A model generated the notes under the pieces. It was not told where the DNA came from. It ran no database searches and was given only the letters and a program-made list of their open reading frames with translations. From Oscillibacter sp. (lineage in GTDB: Bacteria > Bacillota > Clostridia > Oscillospirales > Oscillospiraceae), in assembly GCA_020025415.1 (NCBI GenBank), contig JAHHSB010000015.1, positions 1-16,023 of the forward strand: a stretch of DNA of 16,023 nucleotides. Direction: 5' to 3'. A program made the translations under genes and the position numbers. Shown one piece after another: positions 1 through 11,189 of this stretch (position 1 is its first letter; each line of letters opens with the position of its first letter).

Positions 1-117
1 GTGAATTATTTATGAATAAATTGTGACTATTTACAATGTCCTCCTGTTTATTGCGGTGTTCTACCCCTTCTCTCCCAAGGGTTTGAAGGTTCTTTTCGTC
101 CCTGTCTCCAGACAGGG
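1..117. other. Non-coding left edge: AT-rich palindromes and a small hairpin
   Basis: I see no gene here. The first 40 bases are much more AT-rich than the rest of the window and hold two imperfect dyads: ATTTAT-GA-ATAAAT at 8-21 and TTGTGA-CTAT-TTACAA at 21-36, the latter with one mismatch between arms. Arrangements like these are typical of operators, and a gene beyond the left edge could be controlled from here, but no protein or regulon can be named. At 99-118 an 8-bp hairpin (TCCCTGTC, 4-base loop) lies immediately downstream of the yoaK-like gene's terminator. An AGGAGG motif on the minus strand near 40-46 has no usable start codon in frame behind it. Confidence 0.4.
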
Positions 118-153
118 AAAAGGGGCGTCCCGCTTATGCAGGACGCCCCTTTT
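118..153 (-). terminator. Rho-independent terminator overlapping the end of the DUF1275 gene
   Basis: The two arms (118-130 and 141-153) form a perfect 13-bp stem, AAAAGGGGCGTCC paired with GGACGCCCCTTTT, around a 10-base loop. Read on the minus strand, the GC-rich stem is followed by TTTT, as expected of an intrinsic terminator. The 5' arm lies inside the last codons of the DUF1275 gene and its TAA stop (134-136) sits in the loop. It ends the carA-carB/dapF-DUF1275 transcript. Confidence 0.85.
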
Positions 154-817
154 CCATCATCAGCACCCAGGCCGCCAGCTGCAGCGCCGCCGCGGCCAGC
201 ACCGCGTACTGGCCCAGGGCGGCACACAGCCGCACACCGGCGGCCGCCCCGCAGATGAACAGGGCGATGATGGCGTAATAGCAGCCGCTGCGCCGGGCGC
301 TGGCCCGGTCCTTCTCCGCCAGGGCGTAGTAAAGGGCCTCCGTGCCGCTGCGCAGGTTCCCGGTACACATGGTGGAGGCAAAGGGGTTGCCCCGCACCGT
401 GCGGAACGACTCCACCTGCAAAGCGCAGACGAAGGCCACCATGGAGTTGACCGTGCTGTCCAGCCCGCCCTGGGGCAGGAAGGCCGCCAGCGTCACCACC
501 ACGATCTCCAGCGTCAGCACATGCTGGCGCCAGTGGAACCAGCCCCGCTTTGCCGGCTCCCGGTGGCGCAGCAGCTCCGCCACCAGGATGCCCAGGGTAA
601 AGGCCAGGATAGGGACGAGATAGCCCAGGGCCGCCTGCCAGTCCCCCTCCATCATCCGGATGCCCATGAGCACCATATTGCCCGTCTCCGCGTTGGCGAA
701 CACGCCCCCGCGGAACAGATAGGTATAGGCGTCCAGGAGGCCCCCCGCCAGCGCCAGCAGCGCCGCCACGGAAAAGGACTCCCAGCGCCGGGTCTCCTCT
801 GCCGGGCTGTTTGCCAA
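134..817 (-). CDS. YoaK/DUF1275 family integral membrane protein
   Basis: About 227 residues with roughly six hydrophobic segments, near the usual length for DUF1275 (YoaK-like) inner-membrane proteins, whose function is not established. The family signature near the N-terminus is clear: GGLLDAYTYL, then GGVFANAETGN. It is followed by long hydrophobic stretches (ALGYLVPILAFTLGILVAEL, and the C-terminal QYAVLAAAALQLAAWVLM). There is no ATG near the start. A TTG at 815-817 lies 8 bases behind GGAGG and is my choice; another TTG at 821-823 is only 3 bases from the same motif and would add two residues. The gene lies about 36 bases downstream of the carB-dapF stop with no terminator between, so it is probably co-transcribed with it. 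No functional link to carbamoyl phosphate is apparent. Family assignment is firm; role unknown. Confidence 0.88.
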   Translation of the reverse strand: MANSPAEETRRWESFSVAALLALAGGLLDAYTYLFRGGVFANAETGNMVLMGIRMMEGDWQAALGYLVPILAFTLGILVAELLRHREPAKRGWFHWRQHVLTLEIVVVTLAAFLPQGGLDSTVNSMVAFVCALQVESFRTVRGNPFASTMCTGNLRSGTEALYYALAEKDRASARRSGCYYAIIALFICGAAAGVRLCAALGQYAVLAAAALQLAAWVLMMEKGRPA

Positions 818-853
818 ATCCAAGACCTCCTTTTTTCCCTCTGCGGAAGCTTC

Positions 854-4890
<4,037 letters not shown>

Positions 4891-4891
<1 letters not shown>

Positions 4892-5955
4892 TACGCTTCT
4901 CCCCCTTTCATCATCTCCACAAAGCGGTCAAACAGGAACGAGGTATCCTTAGGCCCCGAACAGGCCTCCGGGTGGAACTGGACGGTAAAGGCCCGCAGGT
5001 CCGGGTAGTCGATGCCCTCGCAGGTGCCGTCGTTGGCATTGACATAGCGCAGCTTGCCGCAGGAAACGCTGCCCGCATCCACGGCGTAGCCATGGTTCTG
5101 GCTGGTGATGAAGGTCCGCGGCCCCGCCAGATCCCGCACCGGCTGATTGACACCCCGGTGGCCGTACTTGAGCTTATAGGTGCTGCCGCCCGCAGCCAGG
5201 GCCGTGAGCTGATGGCCCAGGCAGATGCCGAAGATGGGCACCTTTCCCAGCAGCTCCCGGATCTGCCGGATCTGGAACTCGTTTTCTCCCGGGTCGCCGG
5301 GGCCGTTGGAGAGCATGACCCCGTCGGGGTTCCCTTCCAGCACCTCCTCTGCCGTCACGGTGGCGGGCAGCACCGTGACCGTGCAGCCCCGCTGCTGGAG
5401 GGAGCGGATGATGTTTCGCTTGGCGCCGTAATCCAGCAGAGAGACCCGGCAGCGCTCCTCCGTCAGCGCCGGATAGACCGTCACGCTGCTTCCGGTGACC
5501 GAGGCCACCGCCTTGGTCACGGCGTAGCCGGTGACGGCACCCAGATCCGCCGGGATCTCATCGCAGATGATCGCGTTCATCACGCCGTGCTCCCGGATGA
5601 TTCGGGTTAGCTCCCGGGTGTCCACCCCGCACAGGGCCACGATGCCCTGGCGCTTCAAATAGCTGTCCAGATTCTCCTGGGTGCGGAAATTCGAGGGGGT
5701 GCCGCACCATTCCCGGACCACATAGCCCCGAACGCAGCACTTCCCCTCGAAGTCCTCTTCTATCACACCATAATTGCCGATCAGCGGGTAGGTCTGCATC
5801 ACGATCTGCCCGTAATAGCTGGGATCCGTCAACGTCTCCAGATAGCCGCACATCCCGGTGGTAAACACCAATTCGCCGACGGCACTGCCGTCGGCGCCAA
5901 ACCGGGTACCCTGAAATACCTGCCCATCCTGCAGGACCAAATACGCATTTTTCAT
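4891..5955 (-). CDS. carA: Carbamoyl-phosphate synthase small subunit (glutaminase)
   Basis: A 354-residue glutamine amidotransferase subunit, near the usual CarA length. It hydrolyses glutamine and passes ammonia to CarB, feeding arginine and pyrimidine synthesis. The N-terminal CarA domain (LVLQDGQVFQG, GELVFTTGMCGYLETLTDPS) is followed by a class-I amidotransferase domain with LSNGPGDP (215-222), the nucleophile C245 in FGICLGHQL, and H328/E330 in FHPEACSGP. The start at 5953-5955 (MKNAYLVLQ) is chosen because the protein aligns from there and GGAG lies 8 bases upstream; the open frame extends much further upstream but that part is not CarA-like. A promoter lies about 60-90 bases upstream. 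The stop overlaps the carB ATG by one base. I see no PyrR-like anti-terminator or arginine box in the roughly 50-base leader, so the regulation is not readable. Confidence 0.97.
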
Positions 5956-6015
5956 ACTCAGCTCCGCCCCACTTTCCTCGCCGGCCGTAAGGCGGCAACG
6001 ATACTTATTGTTTCC

Positions 6016-6044
6016 ATTATGCACAAGCTTTCCCGCTCCGTCAA
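6016..6044 (-). promoter_or_regulatory. Housekeeping-sigma promoter of the carA operon
   Basis: On the minus strand TTGACG (6039-6044) is followed by a 17-base spacer and CATAAT (6016-6021). Each box matches the consensus at five of six positions and the spacing is ideal. The predicted start near 6009 gives a leader of about 53 bases before the carA ATG. It lies downstream of the lepA terminator, so carA-carB/dapF-DUF1275 is its own transcription unit. The rest of the lepA-carA gap (about 6045-6178) shows no gene or recognisable riboswitch. Confidence 0.8.
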
Positions 6045-6178
6045 CATTTTCCGACCAATCCGGCCCGCCGGAGGTGGAGATTTTCCCCGGGTCCAAAGGT
6101 ATGACTTTTGTGCATCTTTTCTGATGGGCCCCGTCTGCCCGAGCATAATCCCCCCTCCCCGGCTCCACCAAAGGGTGC

Positions 6179-6212
6179 AAAAAATCCCCGGGAGCCGCCG
6201 GCTCCCGGGGAT
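6179..6212 (-). terminator. Intrinsic terminator behind lepA
   Basis: An 11-bp perfect stem (CCCCGGGAGCC at 6186-6196 paired with GGCTCCCGGGG at 6200-6210) has a 3-base loop. On the minus strand it is followed by a run of six T (6184-6179). It lies about 30 bases behind the lepA stop and separates lepA from the carA promoter. Confidence 0.92.
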
Positions 6213-6242
6213 GTTTTGTGTTGGAATGGATCGCGGCCGGCC

Positions 6243-8051
6243 TTACTCCTCGTCCAGCTTGAGCACCGCCAAAAATGCCTCGGTGGGTACCTGCACCGTA
6301 CCCAAGGAGCGCATCTTCTTTTTGCCCTCTTTCTGCTTTTCCAGCAGCTTCTTCTTTCGGGTGATATCGCCGCCGTAGCACTTAGCCAGCACGTCCTTGC
6401 GCATGGCTTTCACCGTTTCCCGGGCGATGACCCGGCCGCCGATGGCCGCCTGAATGGGGATCTCGAAGAGCTGGCGGGGAATATTCTCCTTGAGCTTCTC
6501 GCACAGCCGCCGGGCCCGGGGATAGGCCTTGTCCTTATGGGCGATGAAGCTCAGGGCGTCCACCTGGTCGCCGTTTAAAAGCAGGTCCACCTTCACCAGC
6601 TCGCTGGCTTGATAGCCGGAAAGCTCGTAGTCCAGCGACGCGTAGCCCCGGGTGTTCGCCTTCAGAGCATCAAAAAAGTCGTAGATGATCTCGTTCAAGG
6701 GCATCTGGTAGTGCAGCTCCACCAGGTTGGTGTCCAGGTACTGCATATCCTTGAACTCGCCCCGCCGGTTCTGACACATGGGCATAATGTTGCCCACATA
6801 CTCGTTGGGACTGATGATGGACACCTTCACATAGGGTTCCTCCGCCCGCTCAATGGCGGCAGGGTCGGGATAGTTGTGGGGATTGTCCACCGTGACCATG
6901 GTGCCGTCGGTCTTATAGACATGGTAGATGACGGAGGGGAGCGTGGTCACCAGATCCAGGTCGAACTCCCGCTCCAGCCGCTCCTGGATGACCTCCATGT
7001 GGAGCATGCCCAGAAAGCCGCAGCGGAAGCCGAAGCCTAAAGCGGCGGAGGTCTCCGGCTCAAAAGAGAGGGAGGCATCGTTCAGGCGCAGCTTTTCCAG
7101 GGCGTCCCGCAGGTCGGGGTACTTAGACCCGTCCTCGGTATAGATGCCGCAGTACACCATGGGCTGGGCTGGACGATAGCCCGGCAGGGGCTCCGCAGTG
7201 GGGCGGGCCGCCTCGGTTACGGTGTCGCCCACCCGGGTGTCCGCCACGTTTTTGATGCTGGCGGTGAAGTAGCCTACCTCGCCGGCAGAGAGACATTCAC
7301 AGCTCTCCATGCCCAAAGGCAGCAGGTGGCCGCACTCCAGCACCTGATAGCTGGCGCCGGTGGCCATCATCTTCACGTTCTGGCCCACCCGGAGCGTGCC
7401 CTCCATCAGCCGCAGATAGACGATGACGCCCCGGTAGCTGTCATACTGACTGTCAAAGATCAGGGCCTTGAGGGGGGCGTCCGGGTCCCCGGTTGGAGGC
7501 GGCACGTTTTTCACCACGTCCTCCAGTACGGCGTCGATATTAATGCCCATTTTGGCGGAGATCTCCGGCGCATCCATGGCGGGCAGGCCGATGATGTCCT
7601 CCACCTCCTGCTTGGCCTTGGCCGGGTCCGCCGCGGGCAGGTCGATCTTGTTGAACACGGGCAGGATCTCCAGATCATGCTCCATGGCAAGGTACGTGTT
7701 GGCCAGGGTCTGGGCCTCCACGCCCTGGGTGGCATCCACCACCAGCACGGCCCCCTCGCAGGCGGCCAGGGAACGGGAGACCTCGTAGTTGAAGTCCACA
7801 TGGCCCGGGGTGTCGATGAGATTGAGCCCATAGATCTCCCCGTCCTGGGCCTTATAGCTGAGCTTCACCGCCCGGGCCTTGATGGTGATGCCCCGCTCCT
7901 TCTCCAGATCCATATTGTCCAGCAGCTGGCTCTCCATCTGCCGCTCCGACACCGCCTCACACTTTTCCAGCAGCCGGTCCGCCAGGGTGGACTTGCCGTG
8001 GTCAATGTGGGCGATGATGGAAAAATTGCGGATATTTTCCTGTTTCGTCAT
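6243..8051 (-). CDS. lepA: Elongation factor 4 (ribosomal back-translocase GTPase)
   Basis: 602 residues, the standard LepA length. LepA is a cytoplasmic GTPase that binds the ribosome and affects elongation or initiation under stress. The G motifs are intact: G1 AHIDHGKST (14-22), G3 DTPGH (80-84), G4 NKID (134-137) and G5 SAK (165-167). EF-G-like domains II, III and V follow, including [16 protein letters not shown]. The LepA-specific C-terminal domain ends with [24 protein letters not shown], whose CYGGDxxRKKKLL pattern distinguishes LepA from EF-G. GGAGG lies 13 bases before the ATG, longer than ideal. The XRE regulator gene is 85 bases upstream with no convincing terminator or promoter between, so lepA may depend on the regulator's promoter. 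Confidence 0.98.
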   Translation of the reverse strand: MTKQENIRNFSIIAHIDHGKSTLADRLLEKCEAVSERQMESQLLDNMDLEKERGITIKARAVKLSYKAQDGEIYGLNLIDTPGHVDFNYEVSRSLAACEGAVLVVDATQGVEAQTLANTYLAMEHDLEILPVFNKIDLPAADPAKAKQEVEDIIGLPAMDAPEISAKMGINIDAVLEDVVKNVPPPTGDPDAPLKALIFDSQYDSYRGVIVYLRLMEGTLRVGQNVKMMATGASYQVLECGHLLPLGMESCECLSAGEVGYFTASIKNVADTRVGDTVTEAARPTAEPLPGYRPAQPMVYCGIYTEDGSKYPDLRDALEKLRLNDASLSFEPETSAALGFGFRCGFLGMLHMEVIQERLEREFDLDLVTTLPSVIYHVYKTDGTMVTVDNPHNYPDPAAIERAEEPYVKVSIISPNEYVGNIMPMCQNRRGEFKDMQYLDTNLVELHYQMPLNEIIYDFFDALKANTRGYASLDYELSGYQASELVKVDLLLNGDQVDALSFIAHKDKAYPRARRLCEKLKENIPRQLFEIPIQAAIGGRVIARETVKAMRKDVLAKCYGGDITRKKKLLEKQKEGKKKMRSLGTVQVPTEAFLAVLKLDEE

Positions 8052-8136
8052 ACTTGTTTCAAACCCTCCACACAGCCGCCGGCCCGCCCCGGTGGGACGG
8101 CCCGCGGCGCCGTAAATTCAGATCAGCCCCAGGGGC

Positions 8137-8820
8137 TCACTTCCCCGCCAGCTCGCTCAGGCGGCTGTCCGCGCCATGGAGCACCTGCGTCACGCTCTGG
8201 CTGCGGCCGGGATAGCCCGCCGCCACCGCCTCGTCGGAAAGGTCCGGGAACTCCGCCCGGCTCTCCCGCAGGCTTTGGAGCGCCCGGGCATAGCGGTTTT
8301 CCGAAAGCTTCATATCCGCCTCCGCCAGGCCCAGGGTATAGGCCTGGGGATCGGCGGCGAAGTAGGACTCATTCTCCCCCGCCATGCGGTATAGCTTGCG
8401 GTAGAGCTGATACACCGCCGTGCCCAGATAGGAGGCCGCAGCGTTGATGGACTCCCGGTCGTTGAGCTTGCCCAGCAGGTCAAAAAGCACGCCCATGGCG
8501 CCGGTGAGCAGCTTGGACTGGAGCGTGGCCAGTACGCTGCCCCGCAGCACGTTGCCCGGCTCGGTCATCCGCAGCACATCCTCCGACGAGAGCATGGTGC
8601 CATCCCGGGACAAGGTGCGCCCCAGGATAAAGTCCGCCGAGACATGGTAATAGTCGCAGGCCTTCACCACAAAAGCCAGGCCCGGCTCCCGGATGCCGTT
8701 TTCATAGTGGCTCAGCAGCGCCTGGGAGATTCCCAGGTCCCCGGCGGCAGTGCGCTGGGACACTCCCCGTTCCTGCCGCAGCAGCGACAAGGTCCGGGAA
8801 AATTCAGATGTGGAAGCCAT
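8137..8820 (-). CDS. XRE-family helix-turn-helix transcriptional regulator
   Basis: 227 residues. The N-terminal 65 or so form a classic XRE/cro HTH: LRQERGVSQRTAAGDLG for the first helices, then the recognition helix ISQALLSHYENG (31-42) and a domain end typical of small repressors (YHVSADFILGRT). The remaining 160 residues look helical, with no motif I can name; they may serve dimerisation or sensing. The start is supported by AGGAGAGG about 6 bases upstream of the ATG. The gene has its own promoter (8862-8890), with a palindrome at the predicted transcription start that may be an autoregulatory operator. It lies 85 bases upstream of lepA on the same strand. The target genes are unknown. 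Confidence 0.88.
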   Translation of the reverse strand: MASTSEFSRTLSLLRQERGVSQRTAAGDLGISQALLSHYENGIREPGLAFVVKACDYYHVSADFILGRTLSRDGTMLSSEDVLRMTEPGNVLRGSVLATLQSKLLTGAMGVLFDLLGKLNDRESINAAASYLGTAVYQLYRKLYRMAGENESYFAADPQAYTLGLAEADMKLSENRYARALQSLRESRAEFPDLSDEAVAAGYPGRSQSVTQVLHGADSRLSELAGK

Positions 8821-8848
8821 CGTATCCTCTCCTCTTTGCTCTTTTTAA

Positions 8849-8861
8849 ATACGCAGGGTAT
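8849..8861. promoter_or_regulatory. Palindrome at the start site of the XRE gene, possible operator
   Basis: ATAC-GCAGG-GTAT is a perfect 4-bp inverted repeat with a 5-base spacer. It begins directly next to the -10 box and covers the predicted start point. HTH proteins of this class often bind dyads in this position to repress their own genes. The arms are short and could be chance, so this is an inference from position. Confidence 0.35.
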
Positions 8862-8890
8862 ATTTTAGCAAAGAAGCTACGGTTTGTAAA
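8862..8890 (-). promoter_or_regulatory. Promoter of the XRE regulator (and perhaps lepA)
   Basis: On the minus strand TTTACA (8885-8890), a 17-base spacer and TAAAAT (8862-8867) match the housekeeping consensus at five of six positions in each box. The predicted start is near 8855, about 35 bases before the XRE gene's ATG. The region is AT-rich against a GC-rich background. Confidence 0.75.
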
Positions 8891-8927
8891 GAAAATCTCC
8901 CGGCGTTTTCCTGTCCCTTTTCAGCGG

Positions 8928-8968
8928 GGAGAAAGCGGGAGCCCCGGCGGCAGCGCCGGGGCTCCCGC
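8928..8968 (-). terminator. Terminator behind the HAD phosphatase gene
   Basis: A perfect 15-bp stem (8935-8949 with 8954-8968) encloses a 4-base loop. On the minus strand it is followed by TTTCTCC, a short, interrupted T tract. It lies 9 bases after the HAD gene's stop. The very stable stem offsets the weak T tract. It isolates the HAD gene from the XRE promoter downstream. Confidence 0.8.
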
Positions 8969-8977
8969 TTGGGGCTT

Positions 8978-9853
8978 TTAAAACAATCCCACCTGGTGGG
9001 GCAGCTCCCCACCGCCGATGGAGCGCAGCTGCTGGCTGTTCTCCTCGCTGAGGCGGTCGGCGATGGCCATTTTGCGGATGATGTCCCGGGCGGTCTGGTC
9101 CAGGGCGGTCCCCTCCCGGTAGTCGGCGGGGAAGATGAAATCCACCCGCCCCTTGGCCAGCAGATCCTCCACGCCGGGGCGGTTGCTCTCCTGATACACG
9201 GCGATGGCCTGGCCGCCGTAAGCCCGCATCATCTTCATGCAGGGCACGTCGGAAAGGCCGTCCCCGATATAGATCATGTTGGTGAAGGGCACCCGCTTGG
9301 AGTCATCGGGCATGGAGTCGTTCAGGCGCCTGTCCTCGGACACGTCCAGTACGCCTTTGTTGATCCGGTAGACGAACTGGGTCTTGGCGGTGAAGTTGAC
9401 CGCCAGCTTGGGCCAGACGGGGCGGCCCTCCTCGTCGTAGTAGAACTCGCTGGCGTAGATCTTCTTGAAGGCGCCGCTGATGGCCGAGCCCTCGATAATC
9501 TCCCGCAGGCCGGAGGAGATCACATAGTGCTCTACCTCCACCCCCTGGCTGCGGCCGAAGGCGTTGATCCGTTCAAACCACTCCGCCACGCCGGGAAAGA
9601 GCACCACGCCCCTGCCCTCCTCCACCAGGTCCCGGCGGGTGAAGGGCAGGCTGCGGCGTTTGGCCTCCCGCACCATGGTGAACATATAGGCCAGGATGCC
9701 GTCCATGTGGTTGTCCCGGCCAAAGCCGTTGGCCATCTCCCAGAACTCCCCGGGCATCATGCCCAGCCGGGGAATAAAGGCGTACTCCTGCATATCGGTG
9801 GTGCACAGGGTCTTGTCGAAATCATACAAAAAGGCGATGATCGGTTTTTCCAT
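8978..9853 (-). CDS. HAD-superfamily phosphatase, phosphoserine-phosphatase-like
   Basis: 291 residues. HAD motif I is LYDFDKTLC (nucleophile D11, acid/base D13), motif II is in VISSGLREI (S113/S114), a candidate motif III lysine is K157, and motif IV is IYIGDGLSDVPCM (D198, D202). The long helical insert between motifs I and II (about 20-85) resembles the cap of phosphoserine-phosphatase-like HADs. The substrate cannot be read from sequence. I chose the ATG at 9851-9853 because GGAGGGG lies 7 bases upstream; an earlier in-frame start at 9895 would run through the terminator hairpin at 9877-9907 and lacks family similarity. Only about 23 bases separate that terminator from this start, so expression seems to need read-through or an unseen promoter. 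The gene ends at a strong terminator. Confidence 0.88.
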   Translation of the reverse strand: MEKPIIAFLYDFDKTLCTTDMQEYAFIPRLGMMPGEFWEMANGFGRDNHMDGILAYMFTMVREAKRRSLPFTRRDLVEEGRGVVLFPGVAEWFERINAFGRSQGVEVEHYVISSGLREIIEGSAISGAFKKIYASEFYYDEEGRPVWPKLAVNFTAKTQFVYRINKGVLDVSEDRRLNDSMPDDSKRVPFTNMIYIGDGLSDVPCMKMMRAYGGQAIAVYQESNRPGVEDLLAKGRVDFIFPADYREGTALDQTARDIIRKMAIADRLSEENSQQLRSIGGGELPHQVGLF

Positions 9854-9876
9854 GGCACTTCCCCTCCGTTGTGATG

Positions 9877-9907
9877 AAAAAAAGCGGCTCACCATGAGCC
9901 GCTTTTT
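9877..9907 (-). terminator. Terminator of the sepF-divIVA cluster
   Basis: AGCGGCTC (9883-9890) pairs with GAGCCGCT (9896-9903) around a 5-base loop. On the minus strand a run of seven T follows the stem. Flanking A and T runs extend the stem by several A-T pairs, so it could also work in the other direction. It lies about 20 bases behind the divIVA stop. Confidence 0.92.
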
Positions 9908-9927
9908 CCGCTGTGTTTCCGCCGGTG

Positions 9928-10665
9928 TCAGTCGTCGTCCCGGCCCGTATAGTTGCGGCCAAACTTCAGCTGATTGAGATTGATGCGGCGGGTAGGTTCA
10001 CTGTCCTCCGGCTCAAAAGGGTTGCCCTCGGGATAGGTGTCTTCTTCCTCCGGCAGCTTCTCTTCCGGATCGGGCTCCGCCTCCGGCTCCGGCACGGCAG
10101 CCGTCTCGGACGGCTCTTCCGCATTCTCCCGGGCAAAGCTGGCGAAAATGCTCTCTTCGATCGCCTTGGCAGGCTCCGGCTGAGCGGGCTCCTCCGGGGG
10201 CAGCTGCTCTTCCACCGGCAGGCGGGGCAGCTCTTCCAGATAGGCCATCTGACGGGCACACACGGACTGGACAGAGGCGATAAACTCCGCCAGCTCCTTC
10301 CGGCCGGACTTCATCCGCTCCTGCAGGGCCAGATACTCCTGCTGCAGCTGGGCAATGCGCTCATGGCCGTCCCGTTCGGCCTGGCCGAGCAGCTCGTCCC
10401 GCTTGGCTTCAGCCTCTTTGACGATGGAGTCCGCCATCTTCTGGGCGGTCAGCAGCGTGGCCCGCATAGAGTCCTCCGTGGCGCGGTAATCCTCCACCTT
10501 CTCCACCAGAACCTTCATTTTGGCCTTCAGCGCGGCATTTTCCTTGTACAGCGCCGTGTAATCATCCGTTACCTCGTCCAGGAACTCGTCCACAGACGAC
10601 ATATTATAGCCACCCATCATCGCCTTGGGAAAGGCATGGCTGGAAACCTCCTGCGGCGTCAGCAT
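9928..10665 (-). CDS. divIVA: DivIVA-domain cell division / polar scaffold protein
   Basis: 245 residues. The N-terminal DivIVA domain (LTPQEVSSHAFPKAMMGGYNMSSVDEFLDEV and on) holds the conserved pattern that in DivIVA/GpsB proteins binds curved membrane and partner proteins. A long coiled coil (about 30-130) follows, rich in E, K and A heptads, then an acidic proline-rich tail (about 145-225) and a short basic end (RRINLNQLKFGRN). DivIVA marks poles and septa and recruits division, Min or sporulation factors in Firmicutes. The ATG at 10663-10665 has GAGG 3 bases and GGGG 11 bases upstream. The gene is 38 bases downstream of sepF and closes the cluster at the terminator. Family is firm; whether it acts as DivIVA proper or a GpsB-like paralogue cannot be told. 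Confidence 0.9.
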   Translation of the reverse strand: MLTPQEVSSHAFPKAMMGGYNMSSVDEFLDEVTDDYTALYKENAALKAKMKVLVEKVEDYRATEDSMRATLLTAQKMADSIVKEAEAKRDELLGQAERDGHERIAQLQQEYLALQERMKSGRKELAEFIASVQSVCARQMAYLEELPRLPVEEQLPPEEPAQPEPAKAIEESIFASFARENAEEPSETAAVPEPEAEPDPEEKLPEEEDTYPEGNPFEPEDSEPTRRINLNQLKFGRNYTGRDDD

Positions 10666-10703
10666 AGTCCTCGTTACCCCCTGTCATTCCTTTTCGGGCC
10701 GGC

Positions 10704-11153
10704 TCAGAAATACAGCCCGTTATTCTCCAGCTCGTCGATCAGATCGCCCTCAATATCCACGTGATAGGGCGTAATGATATAAGTATTGGCAGCCACCTTC
10801 TTGATCTTGCCCTCACCGGCATAGGCCACGCCGGAGAGGAAGTCCACCAGGCGGCGGGCAACCTCTTTATTGGTGGACTCCAGGTTGATGACCACGGTGC
10901 GCTTGTCCTTGAGATGGTCGGCAATCTCGGAGGCGTTTTCAAAGCGCTCCGGCTTCACCAGCACCACCCGCAGCTGGGTGGTGGCGTGGATGTTGACCAC
11001 CTTGTTGCGCCGGTCATCCACCTTGGCGCGCCGATCTTCAAACACCGGCTCCTTGGGGGCGGAGCGGGGCAGGTCGTCAAAATCGTCGTCATAGTCATCG
11101 TCTTCATCCTCATAAGGATGGGTCCATTTTTTCAGTTCGTCCAGTAAGCTCAT
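10704..11153 (-). CDS. sepF: Cell division protein SepF
   Basis: 149 residues, the usual SepF length. SepF bundles FtsZ filaments and tethers them to the membrane. The N-terminal MSLLDELKKW is the expected amphipathic membrane helix. A strongly acidic linker (EDEDDDYDDDFDDL, about 15-28) follows, then the SepF/DUF552 core (about 55-140) with VVLVKPERFENASEIADHL, RTVVINLESTNKEVARRLVD and FLSGVAYAGEGKIKKVAANT. I chose the ATG at 11151-11153 because GGGAGG lies 7 bases upstream and the helix then sits at the N-terminus; an in-frame start 15 bases earlier has no such site. It lies 36 bases after yggS and 38 before divIVA. A promoter embedded in yggS (11310-11338) could give it separate expression. 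Confidence 0.95.
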   Translation of the reverse strand: MSLLDELKKWTHPYEDEDDDYDDDFDDLPRSAPKEPVFEDRRAKVDDRRNKVVNIHATTQLRVVLVKPERFENASEIADHLKDKRTVVINLESTNKEVARRLVDFLSGVAYAGEGKIKKVAANTYIITPYHVDIEGDLIDELENNGLYF

Positions 11154-11189
11154 GGCAAAGCCTCCCATTCCCTTCGTGCCGGTCCGCCA

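Noticed and set aside
21..36. Rex, GlnR or CRP site at the left edge
   Set aside because: TTGTGA-N4-TTACAA has the wrong spacing for Rex (6 between hexamers), GlnR (N7) and CRP (N6), so no named regulator is assigned.
5956..6009. PyrR attenuator or arginine riboswitch in the carA leader
   Set aside because: The leader is only about 53 bases, with no anti-terminator/terminator pair and no PyrR-binding-loop pattern visible.
5956..6381. N-terminal extension of carA to 6381
   Set aside because: The extra residues do not resemble CarA, run through the lepA terminator and the carA promoter, and the ATG at 5955 has a good ribosome binding site and matches the family start.
8052..8136. Terminator between the XRE gene and lepA
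   Set aside because: AGCCCC/GGGGCT directly after the XRE stop would leave almost no loop and has no T run; another GGCC-based stem is mismatched. Neither is convincing.
9854..9895. Upstream start for the HAD gene at 9895
   Set aside because: It would begin inside the terminator loop and lacks a ribosome binding site; the ATG at 9853 has GGAGGGG at 7 bases and HAD motif I at the usual distance.
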